64,000 nt of DNA. Origin: Proteobacteria bacterium UBA2133 (GTDB taxonomy: Bacteria; Pseudomonadota; Gammaproteobacteria; Arenicellales; UBA868). The notes beneath the pieces are model-generated. The model ran no database searches. It was not told where the DNA came from and saw nothing but the letters and a program-made list of their open reading frames with translations. Shown piece by piece: positions 53,013-61,160 of the stretch. Position numbers and translations under genes: made by a program. Location of the stretch: the NCBI GenBank assembly GCA_002327725.1, contig DCXP01000006.1, forward strand, positions 19,697 to 83,696, read 5' to 3'. Each line of letters begins with the position of its first letter. The first letter of the stretch is position 1.

Positions 53013-53423
53013 ATGATGCTTGATACCGAACACGACAACGGTGTACGTCTTGACCGGTGGCTCTGGGCAGCACGTTTTTTCAAAACCCGCGCCGCTGCCG
53101 TCGAGGCAATCCGTGCCGGACACGTGCTGCTCAACGACCGGCGAACCCGCCCGGCAAAATCTGTCCGCCAGGGGGATGTTCTGCGCATCCGTCGCAAGAC
53201 TTTTGTCTGTGCAGTGACCGTCTGCAATCTGATCAACAAGCGGGTTGCACCGCAGCTCGCGGCGAAGGCTTACGTAGAAGACCCGATGAGCATCCAGCGG
53301 CGCGAAGCGCTGCGTCGGCAACTGCGCCTGCAGCCCCAGCCCGTCAGGAAATCGAAAGGCAGGCCCGACAAGAAAGAGCGCCGGCAACTGGCGCAGATGC
53401 GCTATGCCGGTGAGCCGAGATAA
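53013..53423 (+). CDS. hslR: Heat-shock RNA-binding protein 15 (S4 domain)
   Basis: 136 aa. N-terminal S4 domain 'VRLDRWLWAARFFKTRAAA' ... 'GHVLLNDRRTRPAKSVRQGD' and a basic C-terminal tail ('RKSKGRPDKKERRQL'). Hsp15 rescues stalled 50S subunits that carry nascent chain. The start is one of two adjacent ATGs at 53013/53016. The hydroxyacid dehydrogenase starts 5 bases after its stop. Confidence 0.93.
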   Translation: MMLDTEHDNGVRLDRWLWAARFFKTRAAAVEAIRAGHVLLNDRRTRPAKSVRQGDVLRIRRKTFVCAVTVCNLINKRVAPQLAAKAYVEDPMSIQRREALRRQLRLQPQPVRKSKGRPDKKERRQLAQMRYAGEPR

Positions 53424-53428
53424 TCCTT

Positions 53429-54388
53429 ATGCGCGGCGTCATCCTTGATTCCGACAGCTTTGACCGTGGCGATCTCGACACCGCGGCTCTGGATACCTGT
53501 CTGGACCACTGGGCCCGCCACCGCTCGACCCGGCCGGGTGAGGTGCTCAAGCGGATAGATGGATGTGAGGTGATCGTCACCAACAAAGTGGCCATCGATG
53601 CCGCGGTAATAGCGACCGCCGCACTGCAACTGATCGTGGTCGCTGCCACCGGCATCAACAATGTCGACCTTGCCGCAGCGGCTCGCCGGGGGGTCACGGT
53701 ATGCAATGTCCGTGACTACGCTTCTGCCGCCGTCAGCCAGCACGTGTTCTCGCTGGTACTCGCGCTGGCGACCCGTCTTGGCGATTACACACAGGCGGTA
53801 CGGCAAGGCCGCTGGCAGCAAAGCGAGGTGTTCTGCTTGCTGGACTATCCGATTCGCGAACTCGCCGGACAGACGCTCGGCATCATCGGCCTCGGCAACC
53901 TTGGCCGGCGCGTCGCACGCATTGCCGAAGGTTTCCAGATGCAGGTCCTGGTCTGTGCCAGACCCGGCAGCCAGGAGGTGCCTGATGGCCGGGTCCCGCT
54001 GGACACGCTGCTGGAAAAATCCGACGTGATCTCATTGCACTGTCCGCTGACAGATGCAACCCGCAACCTGATCGGGAGCGCACAACTGCAGCAGATGAAA
54101 TCCGACGCCATCCTGATCAACACGGCCCGTGGCGGGATCGTCAACGAAAACGACCTGGCGGCAGCGTTACGCCAGGGGGAGATCGGCGGGGCTGGAGTCG
54201 ACGTTCTCACCGAGGAGCCACCTGACGCATCCCATCCCCTGCTGGCACCGGATATCCCGAACCTGCTGGTCAGCCCGCACAATGCGTGGGGGTCTATCCA
54301 GTCACGGCAGCGGCTCGCCGATGAGATTGCGAGCCTGATCCAAAGCTATCGCAGCGGTGCGCCGCGAAACTGCTGCCAACCTGGCTGA
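53429..54388 (+). CDS. D-2-hydroxyacid dehydrogenase (glycerate dehydrogenase-like)
   Basis: 319 aa. NAD-dependent oxidoreductase with the dinucleotide motif 'TLGIIGLGNLGRRVARIA' and catalytic Arg ('NTARGGIVNE'), Glu ('VDVLTEEPP') and His ('VSPHNAWGS'). Most like hydroxypyruvate/glycerate dehydrogenase (HprA) by length and layout; the exact substrate is not decided by sequence. Its stop is overlapped by the presumed hemW start. Confidence 0.9.
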   Translation: MRGVILDSDSFDRGDLDTAALDTCLDHWARHRSTRPGEVLKRIDGCEVIVTNKVAIDAAVIATAALQLIVVAATGINNVDLAAAARRGVTVCNVRDYASAAVSQHVFSLVLALATRLGDYTQAVRQGRWQQSEVFCLLDYPIRELAGQTLGIIGLGNLGRRVARIAEGFQMQVLVCARPGSQEVPDGRVPLDTLLEKSDVISLHCPLTDATRNLIGSAQLQQMKSDAILINTARGGIVNENDLAAALRQGEIGGAGVDVLTEEPPDASHPLLAPDIPNLLVSPHNAWGSIQSRQRLADEIASLIQSYRSGAPRNCCQPG

Positions 54389-55569
54389 GTACTGTTATCG
54401 AACCCCCTCTGACACTGTATGTTCACCTGCCCTGGTGCCAGCGCAAGTGCCCCTACTGTGATTTCAACTCGCATCCCTTAAAAGGCGATCTGCCGGCATC
54501 GGATTATGTCGACGCGCTGCTGGCCGATCTTGAATCCGTTGGCGGGATGCACCCGGACCGCCGTTATAGTTCGGTCTTTTTCGGCGGCGGTACGCCCAGC
54601 CTCTTTGATAGCCACCAGATCGAGCGTATCCTGAACCATCTCGATAAAGGCCGGTGGCTGCAGACCAACCCGGAGATCACGATCGAGGCAAACCCGGGGT
54701 CTGCCGAAGTCAGGCGGTTTCAGGCCTACCGCGACTGCGGGGTGAACCGTCTTTCACTCGGCGTCCAGAGTTTCAAGGACCAAAGCCTTAATGCATTGGG
54801 CCGCATCCACGACGGGCACGATGCCAGACAGGCCTGTCGCGCCATCCGGGATGCGGGTTTTGACAACTTCAATATTGACCTGATGCACGGTTTACCGGGA
54901 CAGAACCAAGCGGATGCCCTGTCCGACCTACACGAAGCGCTCACCTGGGCACCAACGCATCTCTCCCTTTATCAGTTGACGATCGAACCCAATACTGCCT
55001 TTGCTGCGGATCCGCCCTTGCTGCCCGATGAGGAGGTGCTGTCGGCGATACGGTGTGCGGTTCACGACCTTGCGGGCAGGTCCGGATTTGAACACTACGA
55101 AGTGTCCGCCTTCGCCCGTCCTGAGTACCGCTGCCGCCACAACCTCAACTACTGGGAGTTCGGTGACTACATCGGGATCGGAGCCGGCGCGCACAGCAAA
55201 CTTTCATTTGGCGGTGCGGTCTACCGATGGCGCCGTCCCCGTCACCCGCACGAATACTTGCGCATCATGGCCACGGGCTGTACGCCGGACCCGGGCCCGC
55301 CGTTACAGCCGGGTGAACTGCTGTTTGAGTTCATGCTGAATGCACTTCGACTCAAGATGGGCTTTGATTACCGGCTCTTCGAGCAAAGAACCGGGCTTGA
55401 CTGGTCGCGACAGCAACCGCTGGTCGAAAAGGCGGTCGCCGACGGTCTTATGCGGGCAGATCGCGGGCAGGTAAGCACGACGCCGCTCGGCTGGCGCTTT
55501 CTGGACGACCTGCTGCAACGTTTTCTCAGCCGGGAGGAAGAACCGCTGACGCGTGATATGATGGCCTGA
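54385..55569 (+). CDS. hemW: Radical SAM haem-trafficking protein HemW, with non-ATG start
   Basis: About 394 aa. The radical SAM cluster 'WCQRKCPYCDFNSH' begins near residue 17, then 'SVFFGGGTPSLF', 'EANPGSAEVRRF', 'RLSLGVQSFKDQSL' and 'YEVSAFARPEYRCRHNLNYW'. It is a HemW-type haem chaperone, formerly called HemN-like coproporphyrinogen oxidase. The first ATG (54547) lies downstream of the cluster, so it cannot be the start. The frame is open from 54325 and contains no ATG, GTG or TTG. CTG at 54385, overlapping the previous TGA as CTGA, gives a family-like N-terminus and is my best guess. Confidence 0.9.
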   Translation: MSTVIEPPLTLYVHLPWCQRKCPYCDFNSHPLKGDLPASDYVDALLADLESVGGMHPDRRYSSVFFGGGTPSLFDSHQIERILNHLDKGRWLQTNPEITIEANPGSAEVRRFQAYRDCGVNRLSLGVQSFKDQSLNALGRIHDGHDARQACRAIRDAGFDNFNIDLMHGLPGQNQADALSDLHEALTWAPTHLSLYQLTIEPNTAFAADPPLLPDEEVLSAIRCAVHDLAGRSGFEHYEVSAFARPEYRCRHNLNYWEFGDYIGIGAGAHSKLSFGGAVYRWRRPRHPHEYLRIMATGCTPDPGPPLQPGELLFEFMLNALRLKMGFDYRLFEQRTGLDWSRQQPLVEKAVADGLMRADRGQVSTTPLGWRFLDDLLQRFLSREEEPLTRDMMA

Positions 55570-55648
55570 TAAAGCCCCGCTGCCACGCGAAGACCCGACA
55601 ACCGCTGCCGGGGCTGCTGGCCTCATCTGGTTTCTGGATTCATCGCCC

Positions 55649-56068
55649 ATGCTCTGGATCAAAGCCCTGCACATCATTTTTATGGTCACCTGGTTCGCGG
55701 GCCTGTTCTATCTTCCGAGGCTTTTTGTCTACCACGCCATGAGCGAGGACCGTGCAACCCGGGACCAGTTCAAGATCATGGAACGCAAGCTGTACTTCGG
55801 CATTACGACGCCCGGTGGTGTTTTGACGATCGGGTCCGGCCTCTGGCTGTGGCTCGGTTACGGCATCGGCAGCCATAACCTCTGGCTGGTGGGCAAGATT
55901 GCCCTGGTGGCTGTGCTTGTGCTGTATCACCTGTGGTGTGGACAGATGGTCAGGCAGTTTGCCCAGGGAACCAACAGACATGGGCACGTGTTTTATCGCT
56001 GGTTCAACGAGTTTCCCGTTTTGATTCTGATCGGTGCCGTACTGCTGGTGGTTTTAAAACCGGCCTGA
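55649..56068 (+). CDS. hemJ: Protoporphyrinogen IX oxidase HemJ
   Basis: 139 aa, four hydrophobic helices. Conserved 'MLWIKALHIIFMVTWFAGLF' with its His/Trp, 'LPRLFVYHAM' and 'RWFNEFPVLIL'. HemJ oxidises protoporphyrinogen IX in the inner membrane during haem synthesis. It follows hemW after 79 bases, so two haem-related genes are adjacent. Confidence 0.94.
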   Translation: MLWIKALHIIFMVTWFAGLFYLPRLFVYHAMSEDRATRDQFKIMERKLYFGITTPGGVLTIGSGLWLWLGYGIGSHNLWLVGKIALVAVLVLYHLWCGQMVRQFAQGTNRHGHVFYRWFNEFPVLILIGAVLLVVLKPA

Positions 56069-56080
56069 GCAGAAAAACCG

Positions 56081-56545
56081 ATGTTCCGTGTGGTGCTGTA
56101 CCAGCCGGAAATTCCGCCTAATACCGGCAACATCATCCGGCTGTGCGCCAACACCGGTTCTGAACTGCACCTGATAGAACCGCTGGGTTTTTCGATCAGC
56201 GACCGAGAACTTCGCCGCGCCGGACTCGACTATGCCGATGCGGTCACGATTCACAGCCACACCAGTATCGATGCATTTTTTGAAGAGACGACCCCTGTCC
56301 GGGCGTTCATGTTCTCTACCAAGCACTCCCGGGTACACAGTGACTGCCGATTCCAATGCGGCGACGCGCTGGTCTTTGGCCCCGAGACCCGTGGTTTACC
56401 AGAGAACGTCAGGCACCTCGTACCCGCTGGGCAGCGGGTCACACTGCCGATGTGCACCACCCGCCGCAGTCTCAATCTTTCCAACGCCGTTGCGGTGGCG
56501 CTATTCGAAGCCTGGCGCCAGTGCGGTTATCCGGGCAGTGCCTGA
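56081..56545 (+). CDS. trmL: tRNA (cytidine/uridine-34-2'-O)-methyltransferase
   Basis: 154 aa SPOUT-family methyltransferase acting on the wobble base of tRNA-Leu. 'YQPEIPPNTGNIIRLCANTG', 'LHLIEPLGFSISDRELRRAG', 'LVFGPETRGLP' and 'RSLNLSNAVAVALFEAWRQ' form the knot and SAM site. Starts 12 bases after hemJ. Confidence 0.96.
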   Translation: MFRVVLYQPEIPPNTGNIIRLCANTGSELHLIEPLGFSISDRELRRAGLDYADAVTIHSHTSIDAFFEETTPVRAFMFSTKHSRVHSDCRFQCGDALVFGPETRGLPENVRHLVPAGQRVTLPMCTTRRSLNLSNAVAVALFEAWRQCGYPGSA

Positions 56546-56554
56546 AACAATAGC

Positions 56555-56932
56555 CTACAGGTGGTCGAGGCTGTCTACTGTAATACCGCTGAGTCGAAGC
56601 GCTGTGCTCACTACGGAAAACTCTTCGCGCTTCACAAGCACTTTGGTTCCTACGAAAAGCGCGCCCAAAGCATCGATCCGCACAGGCTCCAGCGGCCTTG
56701 GCGATTTCAGCGAAGAAAGCGTTTTCGCGACGATGTCACTGGTCTCACCGCTTGCGGAATCGCAAAAGTACAGGCGGCTGTTGTCGGGGCGATATAAGGC
56801 CTGTCGGCTTGACAGACGGGTCACCATCCACGCCTCAAGGATGCGGTCCCGGGACACGCCCGGGCGCATATTGGCGATATCGGCAAGGTCCGGCGGACGA
56901 AACTTGCTATAGACTCGATGCTCCTGCGACAT
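56555..56932 (-). CDS. Hypothetical protein
   Basis: Fills the gap between trmL and the DUF364 gene on the minus strand. From the ATG at 56932 the product has 125 aa starting 'MSQEHRVYSKFRPPDLADIA', with 'RLSSRQALYRPDNSRLYFCD' and a mixed alpha/beta-looking C-terminus. No known motif, signal or membrane helix. The ATG at 56959 is also possible and would overlap the divergent DUF364 start on a shared CATG. Coding status is likely but not certain. Confidence 0.55.
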   Translation of the reverse strand: MSQEHRVYSKFRPPDLADIANMRPGVSRDRILEAWMVTRLSSRQALYRPDNSRLYFCDSASGETSDIVAKTLSSLKSPRPLEPVRIDALGALFVGTKVLVKREEFSVVSTALRLSGITVDSLDHL

Positions 56933-56957
56933 GCTGAACCGGGTATCCTCAGCGCTC

Positions 56958-57788
56958 ATGACCGTACTTTCTGATCTGGTGGATCTCATTTTGGCGATAG
57001 GCAACGGACGGGAACTTCCGCCTGTTGCTGCTATGTACAAACCGCCACCCGCACGCCCTCCGGAGCGGCCCAAGAAATTCGGCGTAATTGTCCTCGATGA
57101 CGATAGTTGCGGTTTTTTCTACGCCGGTCTCGATAATACCCTGTCGCAACTGGCCGCGTGTGATCCTCATCAGTTTACTGGCGCTGCGCCTCTGGATCTG
57201 GTCAGAAACTGTCTCGAGAGTGATCCACTGGCCAAGGCAGTCGGTCTGGGCGTGCTCAATGCGCTGAGCCAGCATCTGCTCAGCGTATCAGGCTTTCGCC
57301 TCGACCGTACCGGCGATCCGATGGGACACCTCGATCTCGCGGGGGCGCAACATGTGGGAATGGTCGGTTTTTTCCCACCGTTGGTGGCAGCCCTGGCGGA
57401 TCACCCGGCGTCGCTGACGATCATCGAAAAAGACCCACAATTCCAGGATTGGCCGGGCCGGTTTCTGGTCACGGAAGAGACCCGCCGGATACAGGATTGC
57501 GACCGGGTATTGATCACCGGCTCCACCTTGATGAACGATACCCTAGACGACGTGCTCAGCCACTGTAACCCGGCTTCTCAAATAGCGCTGGTCGGGCCGA
57601 CCGCCTCCTGCCTGCCCGACCCTATATTCGAGCGCGGAATCGATGTCGTCGGCAGCGCCACGGTGTCGGACCTGCCCCTCCTGGTGGACCTGCTGCAGAC
57701 CGGTGAGCCCTGGCGGGCGGGTACGGCGAAGTACTGTATCGCACGCAGTCAGTATCCGGGTATTCGCCAGCTGATGGCCGATTCCTGA
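56958..57788 (+). CDS. DUF364-family protein (putative heavy-metal chelation domain)
   Basis: 276 aa. The C-terminal half matches DUF364: 'GMVGFFPPLVAAL', 'LITGSTLMNDTLDDVLSHC', 'ALVGPTASCLPDPIFERGID'. The N-terminal part (about 1-110) is DUF4213-like. Relatives are suggested to bind metal or a pterin-like cofactor, without biochemical proof that I know. ATG at 56958 is used; an ATG at 56931 would add 9 residues and overlap the divergent gene. Confidence 0.8.
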   Translation: MTVLSDLVDLILAIGNGRELPPVAAMYKPPPARPPERPKKFGVIVLDDDSCGFFYAGLDNTLSQLAACDPHQFTGAAPLDLVRNCLESDPLAKAVGLGVLNALSQHLLSVSGFRLDRTGDPMGHLDLAGAQHVGMVGFFPPLVAALADHPASLTIIEKDPQFQDWPGRFLVTEETRRIQDCDRVLITGSTLMNDTLDDVLSHCNPASQIALVGPTASCLPDPIFERGIDVVGSATVSDLPLLVDLLQTGEPWRAGTAKYCIARSQYPGIRQLMADS

Positions 57789-57834
57789 CGGACTCGCCGG
57801 CTTCCCCGGCACCGGTGTCCGTTCGTCGCCGGGA

Positions 57835-57840
57835 TATAAT
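57835..57840 (+). promoter_or_regulatory. Consensus -10 box directly before the periplasmic thioredoxin gene
   Basis: A perfect TATAAT ends 6 bases before the ATG at 57847 (GTG at 57844). Transcription from it would begin at or near the start codon, giving a leaderless message. No -35 box is clear. Confidence 0.4.
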
Positions 57841-57846
57841 TCGGTG

Positions 57847-58335
57847 ATGAGGTTTTCGTCGCTGTTGCACGCCGCGGTCGCGTTGCTGGGTTTATATGCC
57901 GCGCTGGCGCAGGCCGGCACGATCGACCCAGCGCGCGATCTGCAACAGGATGGAACCCAGGCGCGCAAAGAAAATCTGCCGATCCTGCTTATCTATACCG
58001 CCGGGTATTGTCATTACTGTGACGAGGTGAAAACCGACGTCTTTAACCACATCGCCAGAGATCCTGCGCACCGGAAGCGTGTGCTGCTGCGGGAGGTGCG
58101 GGTCGACAGCAATATCCCGGTGGTGGGATTTGAAGGCGATACCACAGACCACCATGGCTTTTCGAAAAATCGCGGCATCATGATCGTGCCGACACTTGAA
58201 TTTCTGGACGATGCGGGACTGGAACTCAGCCGGCCGCTGGTCGGCGCCAGCATTCCGGACTTTTACGGCGCCTATGTTGACAGCGGCATTGCGCGGGCCA
58301 TCCGGAATATCCGCGCGCGGCAGAATCCCTCATGA
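57847..58335 (+). CDS. Periplasmic thioredoxin-fold protein
   Basis: 162 aa. Sec signal about residues 1-23 ('LLHAAVALLGLYAALAQAG'), then a thioredoxin fold with CxxC 'CHYC' in 'LLIYTAGYCHYCDEVKTDVF' and a cis-Pro loop 'IMIVPTLEFLDDAG'. Resembles SoxW/thioredoxin-like periplasmic proteins that reduce or receive electrons from disulfides. Its stop overlaps the thioesterase ATG. Confidence 0.85.
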   Translation: MRFSSLLHAAVALLGLYAALAQAGTIDPARDLQQDGTQARKENLPILLIYTAGYCHYCDEVKTDVFNHIARDPAHRKRVLLREVRVDSNIPVVGFEGDTTDHHGFSKNRGIMIVPTLEFLDDAGLELSRPLVGASIPDFYGAYVDSGIARAIRNIRARQNPS

Positions 58336-58823
58336 GCGAAGGCTTCACTGAGGCAGAACTGGAAGTCGGGCGGCAAAGCGTGCTGCCAGAATGGATCGAC
58401 TACAACGGCCACATGAATGTCGCTTACTACGTATTGGCATTTGACCGTGGGGTGGATGAGTTCATGGACCAGATGGGTATCACACCCGAATATCTTGAGA
58501 CCGAAAGGTCATCGACATTCACTCTCGAGATGCACATCAACTACCTGCAGGAACTGCACCTGGGTGAACCGATCCGCCTCACCTGTCAGTTACTCGATGC
58601 CGACAGTAAGCGGGTCCACTATTTCCTGCGCATGTTCCATGCCGAGGAGGGTTATCTCGCCGCAACCAGCGAACAGATGATGATCCACGTCAGCCTCGAA
58701 AGCCGCCGCTCTTCGCCTTTCCCGCTGGAGGTCAGCAATGTTATTGACCAGATGATGGCGGCGCACAAGGCGCTGCCGTTTCCCGATCAGGCCGGGCAAA
58801 AGATGGCGATACGCCGGGCGTAA
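58332..58823 (+). CDS. Hotdog-fold acyl-CoA thioesterase
   Basis: 163 aa. 4HBT-type motif 'PEWIDYNGHMNVAYYVLAFD' with the catalytic Asp/Asn region, followed by 'LEMHINYLQELHLGEPI'. Similar to the thioesterase-like proteins linked to carnitine/betainyl-CoA metabolism, but the substrate cannot be told. ATGA overlap with the gene before it. Convergent with parB. Confidence 0.87.
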   Translation: MSEGFTEAELEVGRQSVLPEWIDYNGHMNVAYYVLAFDRGVDEFMDQMGITPEYLETERSSTFTLEMHINYLQELHLGEPIRLTCQLLDADSKRVHYFLRMFHAEEGYLAATSEQMMIHVSLESRRSSPFPLEVSNVIDQMMAAHKALPFPDQAGQKMAIRRA

Positions 58824-58833
58824 TTGCTGGCGT

Positions 58834-59694
58834 TCAGCCCAGGCGCTCGATGATGCCGTCGAGTTCATCGAGCGAGCTGTAGACGATCACCAGACGGCCC
58901 GATTTGCCGTCGCGCGACTCCAGCTGCACCGGCGCGGCGAGTTTTTCCGAGAGCGTTTCTTCAAGACGCTCGATATCGCGGTTTCGCCCTTTCTTGGATT
59001 TCTTCCCACCACCTTTTTCCGGTGGCTTGAGCATCCTCCGGACCAGTTCTTCGGTCTGGCGAACCGAAAGGCGGCGGCGCATCACCGCTTGTGCCGCTAT
59101 CCCCTGTTGATCTTTGGCGAGACCCAACAAGGCGCGCGCGTGGCCGGCTTCGATATGACCCGATTCGAGGTGTTCCCGCACGCCCGGGTCCAGCTTCAGC
59201 AGCCTGAGCAGATTGCTGATGGCAACCCGCGAGCGGCCGACCGCTTCGGCAGCCTGCTGGTGGGTCAGCCCAAACTCATCGAGCAGACGCTTAAGGCCAG
59301 CCGCCTCCTCGATGGGGTTGAGGTTTTCGCGCTGGATATTTTCGATGAGACCTACCGCCAGAGCCGCTTCGTCGGGAACACGCCGGACCACTGCCGGCAC
59401 CTCCGTCAGACCGGCCAACTGCGCCGCACGCCAGCGGCGCTCACCCGCGATCAGTTCATAGCCGCCACCCGCGGTTTCGCGCACCAGTAACGGCTGGACA
59501 ATGCCCTGTGCCGAGATCGAGGCGGCCAGATCCTGCAGCGACTCCTCGTCCATACGGGTGCGCGGCTGGTAACGGCCTTTTCGAATCTGGCTCACTGGAA
59601 GCTGGCGCAGATCAGACTGGGCCGCATGGGTCACCGACGGCGTGCTGCCGAGCAGCGCGTCGAGCCCTTTCCCAAGTCTCGCTTTAGGACTCAC
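58834..59694 (-). CDS. parB: Chromosome-partitioning protein ParB
   Basis: 286 aa. CTP-binding and parS-clamp protein for chromosome segregation. Lysine/arginine-rich N-terminus ('[13 protein letters not shown]'), then '[18 protein letters not shown]', CTPase box '[12 protein letters not shown]', '[16 protein letters not shown]', the HTH '[20 protein letters not shown]' and a C-terminal dimerisation domain. GTG start overlaps the end of parA by 11 bases. No canonical parS site was seen in the window. Confidence 0.97.
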   Translation of the reverse strand: MSPKARLGKGLDALLGSTPSVTHAAQSDLRQLPVSQIRKGRYQPRTRMDEESLQDLAASISAQGIVQPLLVRETAGGGYELIAGERRWRAAQLAGLTEVPAVVRRVPDEAALAVGLIENIQRENLNPIEEAAGLKRLLDEFGLTHQQAAEAVGRSRVAISNLLRLLKLDPGVREHLESGHIEAGHARALLGLAKDQQGIAAQAVMRRRLSVRQTEELVRRMLKPPEKGGGKKSKKGRNRDIERLEETLSEKLAAPVQLESRDGKSGRLVIVYSSLDELDGIIERLG

Positions 59695-60499
59695 GCGCTA
59701 ATCCTGAAAGTGCGTCGCCGGTGACAGGGTCTACCGGTGGCCGTATGTTCTGAAGCATCTCCGTGGCGAACTGGCGATAGGCCAGTGCGCCCTGACAGTG
59801 CGGGTCATAGTCAATGACCGACTTACCGAAACTCGGTGCCTCGGCGAGGCGCACATTACGGGGAATCACGGCTTTGTAAACCAGGTTCGGATAATAGCGC
59901 CGAAGCTGGGCGGAGACTTCATGGGTCAGCGAATTGCGGCCGTCGAACATCGTGCGGATCAGTCCTTCAATGGTCAGTTCGGGGTTAATGCTGCCCTGCA
60001 GTCGGCGGATAGTATCATCCAAACCGCTCAGCCCCTCGAGCGCATAGTATTCACACTGGATGGGAATCAGCACCGACTGCGCCGCTACCAACGCGTTCAA
60101 GGTCAACACATTCAACGCCGGCGGGCAATCGATGAGCATCAGATCATAGTTTTTAACTGTGGCGAGTGCATGTTTGAGCCTATGGTTGTCGCTGTCATCG
60201 CCCTGGAGCAACTCTGCCTGCGCTCCGGCGAGGCCGGCTTCGGCAGGCAGCACGTCAAAACCCGAATCGCTGGCAACGACTGCTTCACCGACGCTACTTT
60301 GACCCAGCAACACCTGGTACACGGTGTGCTGGAGGTGGTTGCGGTCGATGCCGCTTCCCACCGTGGCGTTGGCTTGCGGATCAAGGTCGATCAGCAATAC
60401 CCGAAGGCCTTCATGCGCCAGCGCGGCGGCAAGATTGATGGCGGTAGTGGTTTTGCCGACACCGCCCTTCTGGTTGGTGACCGCGATGATCCTGGTCAA
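59684..60499 (-). CDS. parA: Chromosome-partitioning ATPase ParA (Soj)
   Basis: 271 aa. Deviant Walker A '[16 protein letters not shown]' at residues 9-24, '[12 protein letters not shown]', and '[14 protein letters not shown]'. Binds nucleoid DNA as an ATP dimer and moves ParB-parS complexes. TTG start overlapping the rsmG stop (TTGA). Part of mnmG-rsmG-parA-parB. Confidence 0.97.
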   Translation of the reverse strand: MTRIIAVTNQKGGVGKTTTAINLAAALAHEGLRVLLIDLDPQANATVGSGIDRNHLQHTVYQVLLGQSSVGEAVVASDSGFDVLPAEAGLAGAQAELLQGDDSDNHRLKHALATVKNYDLMLIDCPPALNVLTLNALVAAQSVLIPIQCEYYALEGLSGLDDTIRRLQGSINPELTIEGLIRTMFDGRNSLTHEVSAQLRRYYPNLVYKAVIPRNVRLAEAPSFGKSVIDYDPHCQGALAYRQFATEMLQNIRPPVDPVTGDALSGLARES

Positions 60500-61152
60500 C
60501 TTTTGTTCTCCGAAGCTTTCGCCATAACAACGATATGTCTGCGGGCGGACAGTCCTGGGACCTCGACCGGGAAGACTCGGGCCATTGCCCGCTGGCCTGG
60601 TGTGAGCGCCGCCAGTTCGTCCTCGGGATAAGCGCCCTTCATCGCGACCAGCCGCAGGTGCGGGTGATGCAGGTGACCGGTCATTCTAAGCAGGTCTGCC
60701 AGCGTGGAAACCGCGCGCGATGCTAGCGTATCAAAATTTGTCGGCGGCCGGTAATCCTCAACCCGTCCGGCAATAACTGTGACGTTTTTCGCTTTGCACC
60801 GGGTTTTGGCCTCGCGAAGAAAACTGGCTTTCTTGGCCCGGCTTTCGACCAGTATCCATTGTTGCTGGGGCTGGGTGAGTGCCAGCACCATGCCGGGGAA
60901 ACCGGCACCGGAGCCGACATCCAGACAACGGTTCCCGGTGGCAAAAGGCACGATCGAGAGGCTGTCCAGCAGGTGATGGGTCAGCATTTTCGATTCTTCA
61001 TCGACGGTGGTCAGGTTATGCACCTGGTTCCACTTGCGCAGCAGGGCCATATAATCAAGCAGTCGCTCGCAGGACCTCTGGCTTAATTCGAGACCGAACT
61101 GCCGCGCACCTTCTGCAAGCCGCGAGAGGGAGGAGCGCGAGGCCTGCGCCAT
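60496..61152 (-). CDS. rsmG: 16S rRNA (guanine-527-N7)-methyltransferase
   Basis: 218 aa (GidB). '[17 protein letters not shown]', '[11 protein letters not shown]', SAM motif '[17 protein letters not shown]' and '[13 protein letters not shown]' are characteristic. Loss of this enzyme gives low-level streptomycin resistance in known bacteria. Starts 8 bases after the mnmG stop. Confidence 0.97.
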   Translation of the reverse strand: MAQASRSSLSRLAEGARQFGLELSQRSCERLLDYMALLRKWNQVHNLTTVDEESKMLTHHLLDSLSIVPFATGNRCLDVGSGAGFPGMVLALTQPQQQWILVESRAKKASFLREAKTRCKAKNVTVIAGRVEDYRPPTNFDTLASRAVSTLADLLRMTGHLHHPHLRLVAMKGAYPEDELAALTPGQRAMARVFPVEVPGLSARRHIVVMAKASENKS

Positions 61153-61160
61153 GGAATTAC

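Noticed and set aside
58834..60499. Search for a parS site near parAB
   Set aside because: No TGTTTCACGTGAAACA-like palindrome was seen by eye in the parAB region or elsewhere in the window.
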